A model generated the notes under the pieces. That model was given only the letters and a program-made list of their open reading frames with translations. It did not search any database and was not told where the DNA came from. From Streptomyces acidiscabies (GTDB lineage Bacteria; Actinomycetota; Actinomycetes; Streptomycetales; Streptomycetaceae), in the NCBI RefSeq assembly GCF_020010905.1, contig NZ_JAGJBY010000001.1:1322001-1386000 (forward strand): 64,000 nucleotides of DNA, given 5' to 3'. Below are positions 16,800 through 24,458 of the stretch, in pieces (within the stretch, counting starts at the first letter, position 1; each line of letters opens with the position of its first letter). The translations under genes and the position numbers were made by a program.

Positions 16800-16809
16800 C
16801 GCCGTAGGT

Positions 16810-17190
16810 TCAGAACATGGTGTTGTCGTTGGCGCTCTTCTCGGGCACTTCCTGGATCACGTCCCAGTGCTCGACGATCTTCCCGTCGGCGATGCGCCAG
16901 AAGTCGGCGACGGCCATGCCGCGGTCGCCGGGCTTGAGGTGCAGATTGCTGTGGGTGACCACCAGGTCCCCTTCGGCGATCGCGCGCTTGATGTCCAGGC
17001 GCAGGTCGGGGAACTGCCCGTGCAGCCAGTGGACGTAGCCGATGAAGGCCTGCGGGCTGTCCTGCGCCTCGGGGTTGTGCTGGGTGTAGGTCTCGCCGAG
17101 GTGGGCGGCGGCGGCAGCCTCGGGCTGGTAGTCGTTGAAGGCCTGCTCGTAGAACGCGATCACGAGCGCCTTGTTGTCCGTGGCGGACAT
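16810..17190 (-). CDS. SnoaL-like/NTF2-fold protein
   Basis: 126 aa, the length of a single SnoaL-like domain. Opening NKALVIAFYEQAFNDYQPEA, centre YTQHNPEAQDSPQAFIGYVH, end FWRIADGKIVEHWDVIQEVP: the hallmark W-R-x-x-D-G-K-I-x-E-H-W-D of the ester-cyclase-like family. Such proteins often act as small hydrolases, isomerases or ligand binders, so the exact reaction cannot be stated. It is not part of a polyketide cluster here. ATG at 17190 with GGAGAC upstream. Confidence 0.85.
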   Translation of the reverse strand: MSATDNKALVIAFYEQAFNDYQPEAAAAAHLGETYTQHNPEAQDSPQAFIGYVHWLHGQFPDLRLDIKRAIAEGDLVVTHSNLHLKPGDRGMAVADFWRIADGKIVEHWDVIQEVPEKSANDNTMF

Positions 17191-17321
17191 GCGTGTCTCC
17201 TGTCTGACAGCGGGTACGACTCGGTCGCTCAGGGCCCTTGATGCGAGCGATTCACTTGAGAGGACAATAACTGACCACTCAGGTATTCCTCTGTCGGCAT
17301 GACGGCCTTCATGCTGAATCC

Positions 17322-17405
17322 CTACTCGCCCGGCGCGCTGTGACTCAGTATTCGCAGGCCCTCGGCGAACCGCTCACGGTGTTCGGCCGACAGGGGCAGA
17401 CGCGT
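17322..17405 (-). pseudogene. Possible C-terminal remnant of a regulator gene
   Basis: The stretch directly after the GH5 stop reads, in a shifted frame, RLPLSAEHRERFAEGLRIL followed by SHSAPGE and a stop. It has coding-like composition and looks like the tail of a MarR-type protein, but no upstream part exists because the GH5 gene occupies that position. Chance reading cannot be excluded. Confidence 0.25.
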
Positions 17406-17406
17406 G

Positions 17407-18408
17407 TCAGTAGCCCCAGCCCCAGCGGACCTGGGTGACGCCGGAGGAGTTGGTGTTCGACAGTCCGCTGCCGTTGTGGGCCTGGAGCGAGTAGGTGTCA
17501 CCGGTCCGCAGCGCGGGCCAGTAGACGCTGCCCATCCCGGTCGAGCGGGCCGTGTCGGTGACCGCGGCGAGGTACGACTGGAACTGGCCGTTGTCGTGGT
17601 TCGCCAGGTAGTCGGTGCCCGTGGTCATCGGGGCCCCGAACTCGTCGATGATCGTCCGGTCGGTGTAGCTGCCGATACGGTTCTTGAAGTCCGTCACCCA
17701 GGACGATTCCTTGGTGTACGTGTTCCAGTAGCCGTAGTAGTGGAGCGACAGCAAGGTGCCGCTGAGGGCGGACGAGGCCCCGACGCCGGTCACGTTGTCG
17801 TTGTAGCCGGTGCCGCTGATGACGACCCGGCCCCTCGGGACGCCGGGGAACTGGGCGAGCCAGGAGGAGCAGACCGAGACCCACTGGCTCAGCGAGTAGC
17901 CGTACGGCTCGTTCAGCGGCTCGAAGTAAACGTTGCCGTTGTTGCCGTAAGCGTTTACCACGGTGGCCCACATGGCCTGCCACGCGGCCATGTCGGTGAC
18001 CGTGCCGACGCTGGTCTTCTCGGTCCAGGCGCTGATGACCACCTTCATGCCGTCGGCGAGCGCCGCGTCGATCGCGCCCCGGTAGGAACTCCACCAGGAC
18101 TCGCTGACGCTGGGCGGATTGATCGGCAGACGTACGGTGTTGGCGCCGAGGTTGGACTGGAACGACTTGATGTAGCTGTCGGCGACCGAATAGACCTGCG
18201 AGTAGCTGTCCGACGCGGTCAGACCGTCCGGGATCACCCACCCGGTGTTGTAGTTGTCGCGGGCGTCGGCCCAGTTGACCCCCTTGAACTGGTTGGTGGC
18301 GGCTGCGGCCGGCTGTGCGGGGGCGAGGATCAACTGGGAAGCGCAGATCAAGGCGGCCACCGAGAGGAGGTGGGCCAGCGTCTTCCGGGTGAACGTGCGA
18401 GTGGACAT
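17407..18408 (-). CDS. Secreted GH5 endoglucanase (cellulase)
   Basis: 333 aa. A signal peptide covers residues 1-36 (LAPAQPAAA-A). The GH5 barrel starts FKGVNWADARDNY; VRLPINPPS holds the conserved Arg; VYFEPLNEPYG carries the acid/base Glu167; the LHYYGYW strand follows; and RTIIDEFGAPM carries the nucleophile Glu256. It cleaves internal beta-1,4-glucosidic bonds, fitting the nearby xylanase and deacetylase. No carbohydrate-binding module. ATG at 18408 with GGAG 5 bases upstream. I saw no CebR-type palindrome (TGGGAGCGCTCCCA) upstream. Confidence 0.93.
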   Translation of the reverse strand: MSTRTFTRKTLAHLLSVAALICASQLILAPAQPAAAATNQFKGVNWADARDNYNTGWVIPDGLTASDSYSQVYSVADSYIKSFQSNLGANTVRLPINPPSVSESWWSSYRGAIDAALADGMKVVISAWTEKTSVGTVTDMAAWQAMWATVVNAYGNNGNVYFEPLNEPYGYSLSQWVSVCSSWLAQFPGVPRGRVVISGTGYNDNVTGVGASSALSGTLLSLHYYGYWNTYTKESSWVTDFKNRIGSYTDRTIIDEFGAPMTTGTDYLANHDNGQFQSYLAAVTDTARSTGMGSVYWPALRTGDTYSLQAHNGSGLSNTNSSGVTQVRWGWGY

Positions 18409-18746
18409 GGCTGCTCCGTGCGTGCGGGGGCCCACCTTGGTGGAAAGTGTGAAGGAATGTTGTTGCTGGCTGTTTGACTCTGTCGGAACATTGCGACCTC
18501 CCTCGTCACGCCGTCAACCCTCCGAAGGGGAACCGGTTGGCAAAGTCGTCGCCCGGCGACGGGGAGCACGAGGGTGCTGGACGAGGCCGTCGCGCCCGGC
18601 GGAAACGCGGTGCAACCGCGTCACCGGACCCTTCGCCCCCGGCAACCCGCGCCCGCCCGCATCGGCTACCCTGTCCTTGGTCGGTAGTCGGTTCGCCATG
18701 TCGCCTGTGCGAGCACCGAAGCAGGGGACATGACACCGCAACTGGC

Positions 18747-18819
18747 GCCTTCGTAGCTCAGGGGATAGAGCACCGCTCTCCTAAAGCGGGTGTCGGCAGT
18801 TCGAATCTGCCCGGGGGCA
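18747..18819 (+). tRNA. tRNA-Arg (anticodon CCT)
   Basis: 73 nt cloverleaf. Acceptor GCCTTCG pairs with CGGGGGC (two G-T pairs); D arm GCTC/GAGC; anticodon stem CCGCT/AGCGG with loop CTCCTAA, anticodon CCT at its centre (reads AGG); T arm GGCAG-TTCGAAT-CTGCC; discriminator A. No CCA encoded. AGG is a rare codon in such GC-rich genomes. Confidence 0.95.
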
Positions 18820-18835
18820 CGTGACTGATCAGGGC

Positions 18836-18878
18836 GAGGGCCCCGGATCTCCCACTTCAGGGATGGTCCGGGGCCCTC
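18836..18878 (+). terminator. Terminator of tRNA-Arg
   Basis: 12-bp perfect stem GAGGGCCCCGGA / TCCGGGGCCCTC with a 19-base loop, followed by TTCTGT, 16 bases after the tRNA. Confidence 0.7.
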
Positions 18879-18993
18879 TTCTGTGGCCCGCGTCGATGCC
18901 CACTCCCTGAAAGGCGGAATTCCGGCCCGACCCGATCGCCCCCGACCGCCTTCTCCCCGATGCTGGAAAACAAATCCAGCGAAGGGGAATTCC

Positions 18994-19971
18994 ATGGCGC
19001 GCACCGGACGGCGTACGCGGATCGTGCTCGCGGTGGCCATTCTCGCCGCTTTTCTCACGGGAGCGGCGGGGGAGAGCGAGCGGGTGCCGGTCTGTCTGGT
19101 CCCGCCGGGGAATCCGGATACGGAACGCACCGTGAGCGTCCCGGCGAAAAGCCTCCCCGCGCTGCTGCGGACGACCGCTTCGTACGCCGGTCCCTGCGCC
19201 GTGTACGGCAGGGCCGTGCCCCTCGGGGACGGGGTTCTCAGGGCGTACGTCCAGCAGGTCGGCGCACGTCCGGTGGCCGTCGGGGTCGCGTTTCCGGCGT
19301 CGGTACTGCGGGGGCTCCCGACGGCCGTCAGCGACGGGAAGCACTGTTTCGACAAGGACGGAAACGGCAGCACCGACCTGCACACGGAATGCTCGGTGGG
19401 CCACGAGAAGGTGCTGGAGCTGCCCGCCGGGGCGGGCCCGTTCGCGTGGGAGCTGGTGAACTGGAACCCCCAGGGCCATATTCCCAAGGGCGTTTACGAC
19501 ACCCCTCACTTCGACTTCCACTTCTATATCCAGCCGTTGGCCGAACGGAACGCGATCAGACCCGGACCGTGCCCGGCACTGACGGACTGCGCGGATTACG
19601 CAAGGGCGAAGAAACCCGTACCGAGCCGCTACCTCGCCCCGGATTTCATGGACGTCGACGCGGTGGAACCGGCAATGGGCAACCACCTCCTCGACGCGAG
19701 GGCACCGGAGCTGAACGGCGGCCCGTTCACGCGCACATGGATCTACGGGACGTACGACGGGGAGATCACCTTCTACGAGGCGATGATCGCGAAGTCGTGG
19801 CTGGAGGGCCTGCGGGGCGCCCGCGCCGACGACACCTGCACCCCGTTCCGCCAGCCGAAGGCGTGGCGGGAGAGCGGCTGGTACCCAACGAAGTACTGCG
19901 CGGAGTACCGGAAGAACCGCAAGGAGTACGCGGTCTCACTGGCCGACTTCGTTTACCGCAACGGGAGTTGA
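18994..19971 (+). CDS. Secreted protein resembling TTHB210/DUF5602 proteins
   Basis: 325 aa with a signal peptide (residues 1-23, ILAAFLTGAAG). Tolerates no obvious enzyme motif. The phrase GHIPKGVYDTPHFDFHFYIQ (about 162-181) with its HxDxHxY pattern resembles the metal-binding core of TTHB210-like proteins (a family with DUF5602). Several Cys (CLV, CAVY, CFDKDGNGSTD, CSVGHEK) could form disulphides, as expected outside the cell. The ATG at 18994 has AAGGGGA just upstream; the composition of this gene is a little less GC-biased than its neighbours. Function unknown. Confidence 0.6.
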   Translation: MARTGRRTRIVLAVAILAAFLTGAAGESERVPVCLVPPGNPDTERTVSVPAKSLPALLRTTASYAGPCAVYGRAVPLGDGVLRAYVQQVGARPVAVGVAFPASVLRGLPTAVSDGKHCFDKDGNGSTDLHTECSVGHEKVLELPAGAGPFAWELVNWNPQGHIPKGVYDTPHFDFHFYIQPLAERNAIRPGPCPALTDCADYARAKKPVPSRYLAPDFMDVDAVEPAMGNHLLDARAPELNGGPFTRTWIYGTYDGEITFYEAMIAKSWLEGLRGARADDTCTPFRQPKAWRESGWYPTKYCAEYRKNRKEYAVSLADFVYRNGS

Positions 19972-20047
19972 CACCGGAGCGCCAGGCCGGACCGGCAGAA
20001 GACGGACGCGAGGCGAGCGCCACCGCCCCCAACTCCCAAGCCCCTCG

Positions 20048-20341
20048 TTCGGCGGCTCCCTCGGACTGGCCGCGTTCAACGCCGTCTTCCACGCGAAACT
20101 CGTCTCGGAACTCTCCGGGCTCGACGCCGAGCAGAGGAAAACCGCTCAACAACCGGAGAGAGTCCACCAGTTGACCGGAGCCCTCCGGGAAACCGTTCTG
20201 CACGCGTACGACGCCGCCGTGGATCGCGTCTTCCTCGTCGCCGCCGGCATCCTCACCGTCGCGCTCGCTCTCGCGCTGCTCCTGAAACTCCCGGACCGGC
20301 CCAATGTCCCCGCGAAAACCACCCTCACCGCACCCGAATGA
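20048..20341 (+). pseudogene. C-terminal remnant of a DHA2-type MFS transporter
   Basis: The frame reads FGGSLGLAAFNAVFHAKLV, a polar stretch ending in VHQLTGALRETVLHAYDAAV, then a last membrane helix (DRVFLVAAGILTVALALALL) and the tail KLPDRPNVPAKTTLTAPE with a stop. This is the end of a 14-helix drug exporter (compare the intact one at 24459). There is no start codon and no upstream homologous part: the sequence before 20048 loses resemblance and abuts the secreted-protein gene. The stop overlaps the convergent IclR gene by 17 bases. Probably a deletion product. Confidence 0.6.
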
Positions 20342-21980
20342 ACCGCGACACCACCCCCACCTCCTCCGTGATCCGCCCAGCGACATCGAGCAGTTCGGGC
20401 AGGATCACGGACAGGCACTCCTCAACCGACCGCCGCGCCACATGAGTTGACACGCTCACCGCCCCCAGGGCCCGCCCGTCCCGCCCCCGCACCGGCACGG
20501 CGATGGACCGCAGCCCGTCCTCCAACTCCTCGTCGACGAGGGCGAATCCACGCGCCCGCACCTCGTCGAGCACCCCCCGCAACACCCCCGCATCCGTGAC
20601 CGTCCGCGAGGTGAACGCCCGCAGTGAACCCAACTCCCGCTCGCCAGAAGGCAGATCAGCAAGCAACACCCGCCCCGACGACGTCACCCAAGCAGGCAAC
20701 CGAGCCCCCACCCCCAACTCCACGCTCATCACATGCCGAGCGCCAACCCGAGCGGCGTACTGCACCTCGCCCCCCTCGACCAACACCCCCAACGACACAG
20801 GCTCCTGGACCCGAGAGGCCAGCTCCTCCAGATGCGGCTGGGCGATCCGCGCGAGGTTCGTCCGCGACAACGGCGGGAACCCCAGGCCCAGTACGCGCGG
20901 AGTGAGCACGAACTGCCGGGGATCGGCACCGAGTTGCACCAACCCCAGATACCGAAAGGTGATCAACGCCCGCCGGGCGGACGCCCGCGACAACCCGGTA
21001 GCCCGAGCCACCTCCGACAACGTCAACGCATCCCGCCCCTCCCCGAACGCGGTCAGCACGCTCAGCCCCCGCGCGAGCGACTCCACGAACCCCCGCCCCA
21101 ACTCCTGCTTGGACGCCCCGGTCCACCCCGCGAGCCCGGCGGGCGCGGGCCCGGCGACCGCCTCGGACGCCGTACGGAGCACCTCCTCCATCCCGGCCAC
21201 GGCCTCCCGCAGCCGGGGCAGCAACGCGTCCCGCAACCCCTCGGCCGGATGCCGGCTGGTGTGGCTCACGACGCTGGCGACACAGGCGATACGCCCGCCA
21301 ACTCCCCGTACGGGTACGGAGATCGCCACGAGCCCGGGTTCGATGAGCTGATCGTCCAGGGCGAACCCGTCCCGCCCGGCGCCGTCGGCCCGACGTACAA
21401 AATCGGCGCCGCCGAACCCCCCACCCCCCGAGCCGAGTTCACGATCCGGCACCGCCACGAACCCCGAGTCCGTCGGATCAGCCTCTCTGCGAGCCCGCCA
21501 AGCAGCCCACCCCTCCTCGTCCCACTCACTCGCGAACAACGCCCCAGGCGCCGTCCGTTCAGCCGGCAGCAGATCCCCGATCCGGAAAGAAAGAGACAGC
21601 GTCCGCCGCCGCGTCGCCTGATGGATGAACCGGATCCCGTCCCGGTCCCCGACCGCCAGCGACACCGACTCGTCGAGTTCGTCGGCGAGTTGATCCGCCC
21701 ACGCCCCCAGCAACGACGGCAGCCGCAGCGCGGACAGATACGCGTTCCCCAACTCCGCGACGCGTGGCGCGAGCGACGCGTCCCGCCCGTCCAGCCGTAC
21801 GTACCCCACCCGAGCCAGCGTCCCCACCACCCGGTCGACCGTGGACCGCGCGAGCCCCGTCTCCCGTTCCAGCGCGCTGAGGCTGAGCGTCCCCCCGGCC
21901 CCGGTGAGCCGCTCCAGCACGCCCACCCCCCGCAGCAACGGGGTCACGGCCTCGGTCGGAACGGCATCGGACGACGTCAT
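20325..21980 (-). CDS. Tandem (double) IclR-family regulator
   Basis: 551 aa, twice the usual 250-270, containing two complete IclR units. Unit 1: helix-turn-helix about 14-75 (LSLSALERETGLARSTVDRV) and effector domain to about 270 (SVSLAVGDRDGIRFIHQATR, GLVAISVPVRGVGGRIACVA). Unit 2: helix-turn-helix about 300-360 (TLSEVARATGLSRASARRAL) and effector domain to the end (PVSLGVLVEGGEVQYAARVG, GLRSIAVPVRGRDGRALGAV). IclR proteins bind aromatic acids or central metabolites. Each unit could contribute one half of a pseudo-dimer. Its tail overlaps the MFS remnant on the other strand. No catabolic operon adjoins it. Confidence 0.88.
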   Translation of the reverse strand: MTSSDAVPTEAVTPLLRGVGVLERLTGAGGTLSLSALERETGLARSTVDRVVGTLARVGYVRLDGRDASLAPRVAELGNAYLSALRLPSLLGAWADQLADELDESVSLAVGDRDGIRFIHQATRRRTLSLSFRIGDLLPAERTAPGALFASEWDEEGWAAWRARREADPTDSGFVAVPDRELGSGGGGFGGADFVRRADGAGRDGFALDDQLIEPGLVAISVPVRGVGGRIACVASVVSHTSRHPAEGLRDALLPRLREAVAGMEEVLRTASEAVAGPAPAGLAGWTGASKQELGRGFVESLARGLSVLTAFGEGRDALTLSEVARATGLSRASARRALITFRYLGLVQLGADPRQFVLTPRVLGLGFPPLSRTNLARIAQPHLEELASRVQEPVSLGVLVEGGEVQYAARVGARHVMSVELGVGARLPAWVTSSGRVLLADLPSGERELGSLRAFTSRTVTDAGVLRGVLDEVRARGFALVDEELEDGLRSIAVPVRGRDGRALGAVSVSTHVARRSVEECLSVILPELLDVAGRITEEVGVVSRFIRVR

Positions 21981-22071
21981 GGGCGCTGCACTCCCGGGTG
22001 AGATCTCGGGAAGACACCGTACGGGACATACCGGGGAGTGGGTCAGGCGGAAGACTTCCCCCGCACGACCG

Positions 22072-23364
22072 TCACCCCCGCACGACCGTCACCAGGTAGT
22101 TCCCGTCCATGTCGATCCCCCCGACGGCGATGCTGATCCCGTGCTTGCGGTCCACGAACCGCTGCCCGGGCCGGAACGTCGCGTCGGACAACTCGGCGTG
22201 GACGTTGGGGCTGCGCGTGCACCCCCCGCTGTCCCGCCGCGAGTCGTGCACGCTCACCGGCCCGAGCCCCGTGTCCACCCCGGCGTCGACCTTGTAGATC
22301 AGCACCCCCGGCCGGCACACCGCCTCGTCGTTGCCCCCCTTGGTGCGCAGCTCGACCGCGTACCCGCTGCGCCCGCCGACCGGCACGAACAGCAGCTTGC
22401 GCCCGCCGGGGGAGGAGAGCGGCGTCAGGGTGTACTGCGAAGTCCCCTTCAGAGACGCGCAGTTGACCTGCTCCGGCGTCAGCCACCCCAGCTTCCACTT
22501 GTGCCAGCCGAGGAAGTCGTTGTTGGCGCCCCAGTCCTCGCTCATGATGTCCCAGTGCCCGACGGCGCCCCCGCCCTCCTGCGTATAGAGGTCGGGCAGC
22601 CCGAAGACGTGCCCGTTCTCGTGCGGCAGCACGCGGTAGCCGGTCTCGCCGTACGTCCCGGACCCGTCGTCCTGCCGCGAGTACACGAAGGACGCGTTGG
22701 CGACGGGCACCCCGTCCGCCATGGGCGCCTCGGTGTTCCCGGCGAAGGTCACCGACAGGACGGTGTCGAGCGCGGAGGGCCCGGCGTTCGGGGTGATGAG
22801 CACGTTCAGCAGGTCGTAGTCCCGGAAGTCGACGCGGGGATCGGCGGCGGCGACGATGTCCTCGACCAGCTCCCGGTACCCGGGGTCGAAGGGGGCGCCG
22901 CGTTCGAGCCCGTACGCCTCGAACGGCTTCGGCATCCGCAGCCAGCGGGGTACGGGGGCCTCGGCGCGGTAGTCGAGACGGCCGTACGAGGCGGTACGGA
23001 ACCACTCGGAGGTCTGCGGGAAGAACTCCCCGAACCGGTCCATCGCGCTGCCGGGCCCCTTGGCGTCCGGGAAGTCGACCATCAGCGTCAGCGCCCGCAC
23101 CGTACCCGTGGACTTCGAGTACCCCCCGGGCGTCGGCACGCCCTCGGACATCTGCACCGCCGTCGCGCCCCGGATCATGCACGGCCCGAGCGCGGAGGAC
23201 CGTGCGAGGGTCATCGGGTTCGCGCCGGCCGCGACCGCCCCCGGCTCCCGCAGCCGCTCGGCCGGTCCGGCCGAGGTGCCGACCGCCAGTGTCAGCGCGG
23301 TCACCGACACCAGCGCGGCCCTGCGGTGCGGGCGTATCCGTCGGCGCGGCGAGTGCGGCTGCAT
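22072..23364 (-). CDS. Secreted M6-family metalloprotease
   Basis: 430 aa with a signal peptide (about 1-33, long Arg-rich n-region). The zinc site is HENGH (His248, Glu249, His252) in RVLPHENGHVFGLPDLYT, with the downstream Asp258 and the WDIMSEDWG segment (about 271) typical of immune-inhibitor-A-like M6 peptidases. After the catalytic domain comes a short beta-rich C-terminus (RKHGISIAVGGIDMDGNYLV). It would digest proteins outside the cell. Shorter than InhA (about 790), with no PKD or binding domains. Not in an operon. Confidence 0.88.
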   Translation of the reverse strand: MQPHSPRRRIRPHRRAALVSVTALTLAVGTSAGPAERLREPGAVAAGANPMTLARSSALGPCMIRGATAVQMSEGVPTPGGYSKSTGTVRALTLMVDFPDAKGPGSAMDRFGEFFPQTSEWFRTASYGRLDYRAEAPVPRWLRMPKPFEAYGLERGAPFDPGYRELVEDIVAAADPRVDFRDYDLLNVLITPNAGPSALDTVLSVTFAGNTEAPMADGVPVANASFVYSRQDDGSGTYGETGYRVLPHENGHVFGLPDLYTQEGGGAVGHWDIMSEDWGANNDFLGWHKWKLGWLTPEQVNCASLKGTSQYTLTPLSSPGGRKLLFVPVGGRSGYAVELRTKGGNDEAVCRPGVLIYKVDAGVDTGLGPVSVHDSRRDSGGCTRSPNVHAELSDATFRPGQRFVDRKHGISIAVGGIDMDGNYLVTVVRG

Positions 23365-23578
23365 GCGGGGGCCCTTCGGTCCAGGCAGCCACCGGTCACC
23401 GGCTGCACCCTCCCGTTCACCCTCTGCCGGGGCGCGAGGGGGCGCGCGCTGGGGGCGTCCGATCGGGGACCCACCTCCTCGCCCACCCCCGTGCCCACTC
23501 CCTCACCCACCCCCTCGTACGGAAATATGCCTGCCACAGGCGTGTGTGACGCAGGTCACATTCGTACGGGGAAATAAC

Positions 23579-23595
23579 CGGGGACGTCATCCCCG
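23579..23595. promoter_or_regulatory. TetR operator candidate, site 1
   Basis: CGGGGA-CGTCA-TCCCCG, perfect 6-bp arms. Identical arms to site 2 located 40 bases downstream. Confidence 0.55.
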
Positions 23596-23618
23596 TTTAA
23601 CCCAGCGTCCGAGCGAAA

Positions 23619-23635
23619 CGGGGATGCTCTCCCCG
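23619..23635. promoter_or_regulatory. TetR operator candidate, site 2
   Basis: CGGGGA-TGCTC-TCCCCG, 34 bases upstream of the TetR start codon. A wider inverted repeat (CATCCCCGTTT / AAACGGGGATG) links the two sites. Confidence 0.55.
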
Positions 23636-23669
23636 GATCGACAAGTCCCTCCTCCAGAAGGAGCCCACC

Positions 23670-24317
23670 GTGGAGTCCCCCACGCTTCCCGCGCAGCGCA
23701 AGGCGACCCGGCCGCGTGCCGACGCCCTGCGCAACCGGGAGCGGATCGTCACCGCCGCCCGCGAGATGCTCACCGAGTTCGGCCCGGAAGTGCCGATCGA
23801 CGAGATCGCCCGCCGGGCCGGTGTCGGGAACGCCACGGTGTACCGGCACTTCCCGGACCGCCAGGCCCTCGTCCGCGAGGTCGTCTGCTCGGTCCTGGAC
23901 CGTACGGCACGGGCCGGGCAGGAGGCGCTCGCCGAGGGCGGCGACCCGTTCGCCGCGCTGGAGCGCTTCGTGCACGTCACCGCCGACGAACGCATCAGCG
24001 CCCTGTGCCCGATGCTGTCGGAGACCTTCGACGAGGACCACCCCGACCTCGCCGCCGCGAGCGGCCGGGTCGAGGACATCGTCACGGAGCTCATGGACCG
24101 GGCGAAGGCGGCCGGTCAGCTCCGTGAGGACATCGGCCCCGGCGACGTGATGATCGTCATGGCCCAGCTGAGCCGGCCCCCGGCGGGCACGGGATGCGTG
24201 TTCTCCGACCGGTTCGTCCACCGCCACCTGCAACTCTTCCTCGACGGCCTGCGCGCGTCCGCAGCCTCCACGCTGCCGGGGAGTCCGATGACCGTCGAGG
24301 AGCTCCGCCGGCCCTGA
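23670..24317 (+). CDS. TetR-family regulator
   Basis: 215 aa from a GTG with AAGGAG 8 bases upstream. Helix-turn-helix about 21-66: NRERIVTAAREMLTEFGPEV, then IDEIARRAGVGNATVYRHFP. The ligand domain resembles the TetR_C_33/SBD type (ISALCPMLSETFDEDHPDLA near the middle). It precedes a DHA2 exporter on the same strand by 141 bases, a classic drug-efflux repressor arrangement. Paired palindromes lie just upstream of it. Confidence 0.88.
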   Translation: MESPTLPAQRKATRPRADALRNRERIVTAAREMLTEFGPEVPIDEIARRAGVGNATVYRHFPDRQALVREVVCSVLDRTARAGQEALAEGGDPFAALERFVHVTADERISALCPMLSETFDEDHPDLAAASGRVEDIVTELMDRAKAAGQLREDIGPGDVMIVMAQLSRPPAGTGCVFSDRFVHRHLQLFLDGLRASAASTLPGSPMTVEELRRP

Positions 24318-24458
24318 CCCGGCGCCTACCTGCCATTGACCCGATTAGTTCCGCACCCTTCACCAGTCTGATCACTCAGTAGCGATCACCTTTCATCGCC
24401 GCCGGTCCGCGATCGACGACGCCGTTTTTCTCAACGAAGTCCCGGAGTGGGTTCACCC

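Larger units (their letters stand above)
23365..23669. other. Intergenic region with regulatory dyads
   Basis: 305 bases between the M6 protease and TetR starts (divergent). It contains a tandem CCACTCCCTCACC-like stretch near 23490 and the two TetR operator candidates described separately. No gene seen. Confidence 0.5.

Noticed and set aside
16565..16809. A frameshifted coding-like stretch ending ...GDVLPP
   Set aside because: Most of the apparent similarity falls inside the 15-bp terminator stem at 16761-16799, whose symmetry creates the reading. No matching upstream part.
17410..18500. CebR-type operator for the GH5 cellulase
   Set aside because: Looked for TGGGAGCGCTCCCA-like palindromes upstream and found none.
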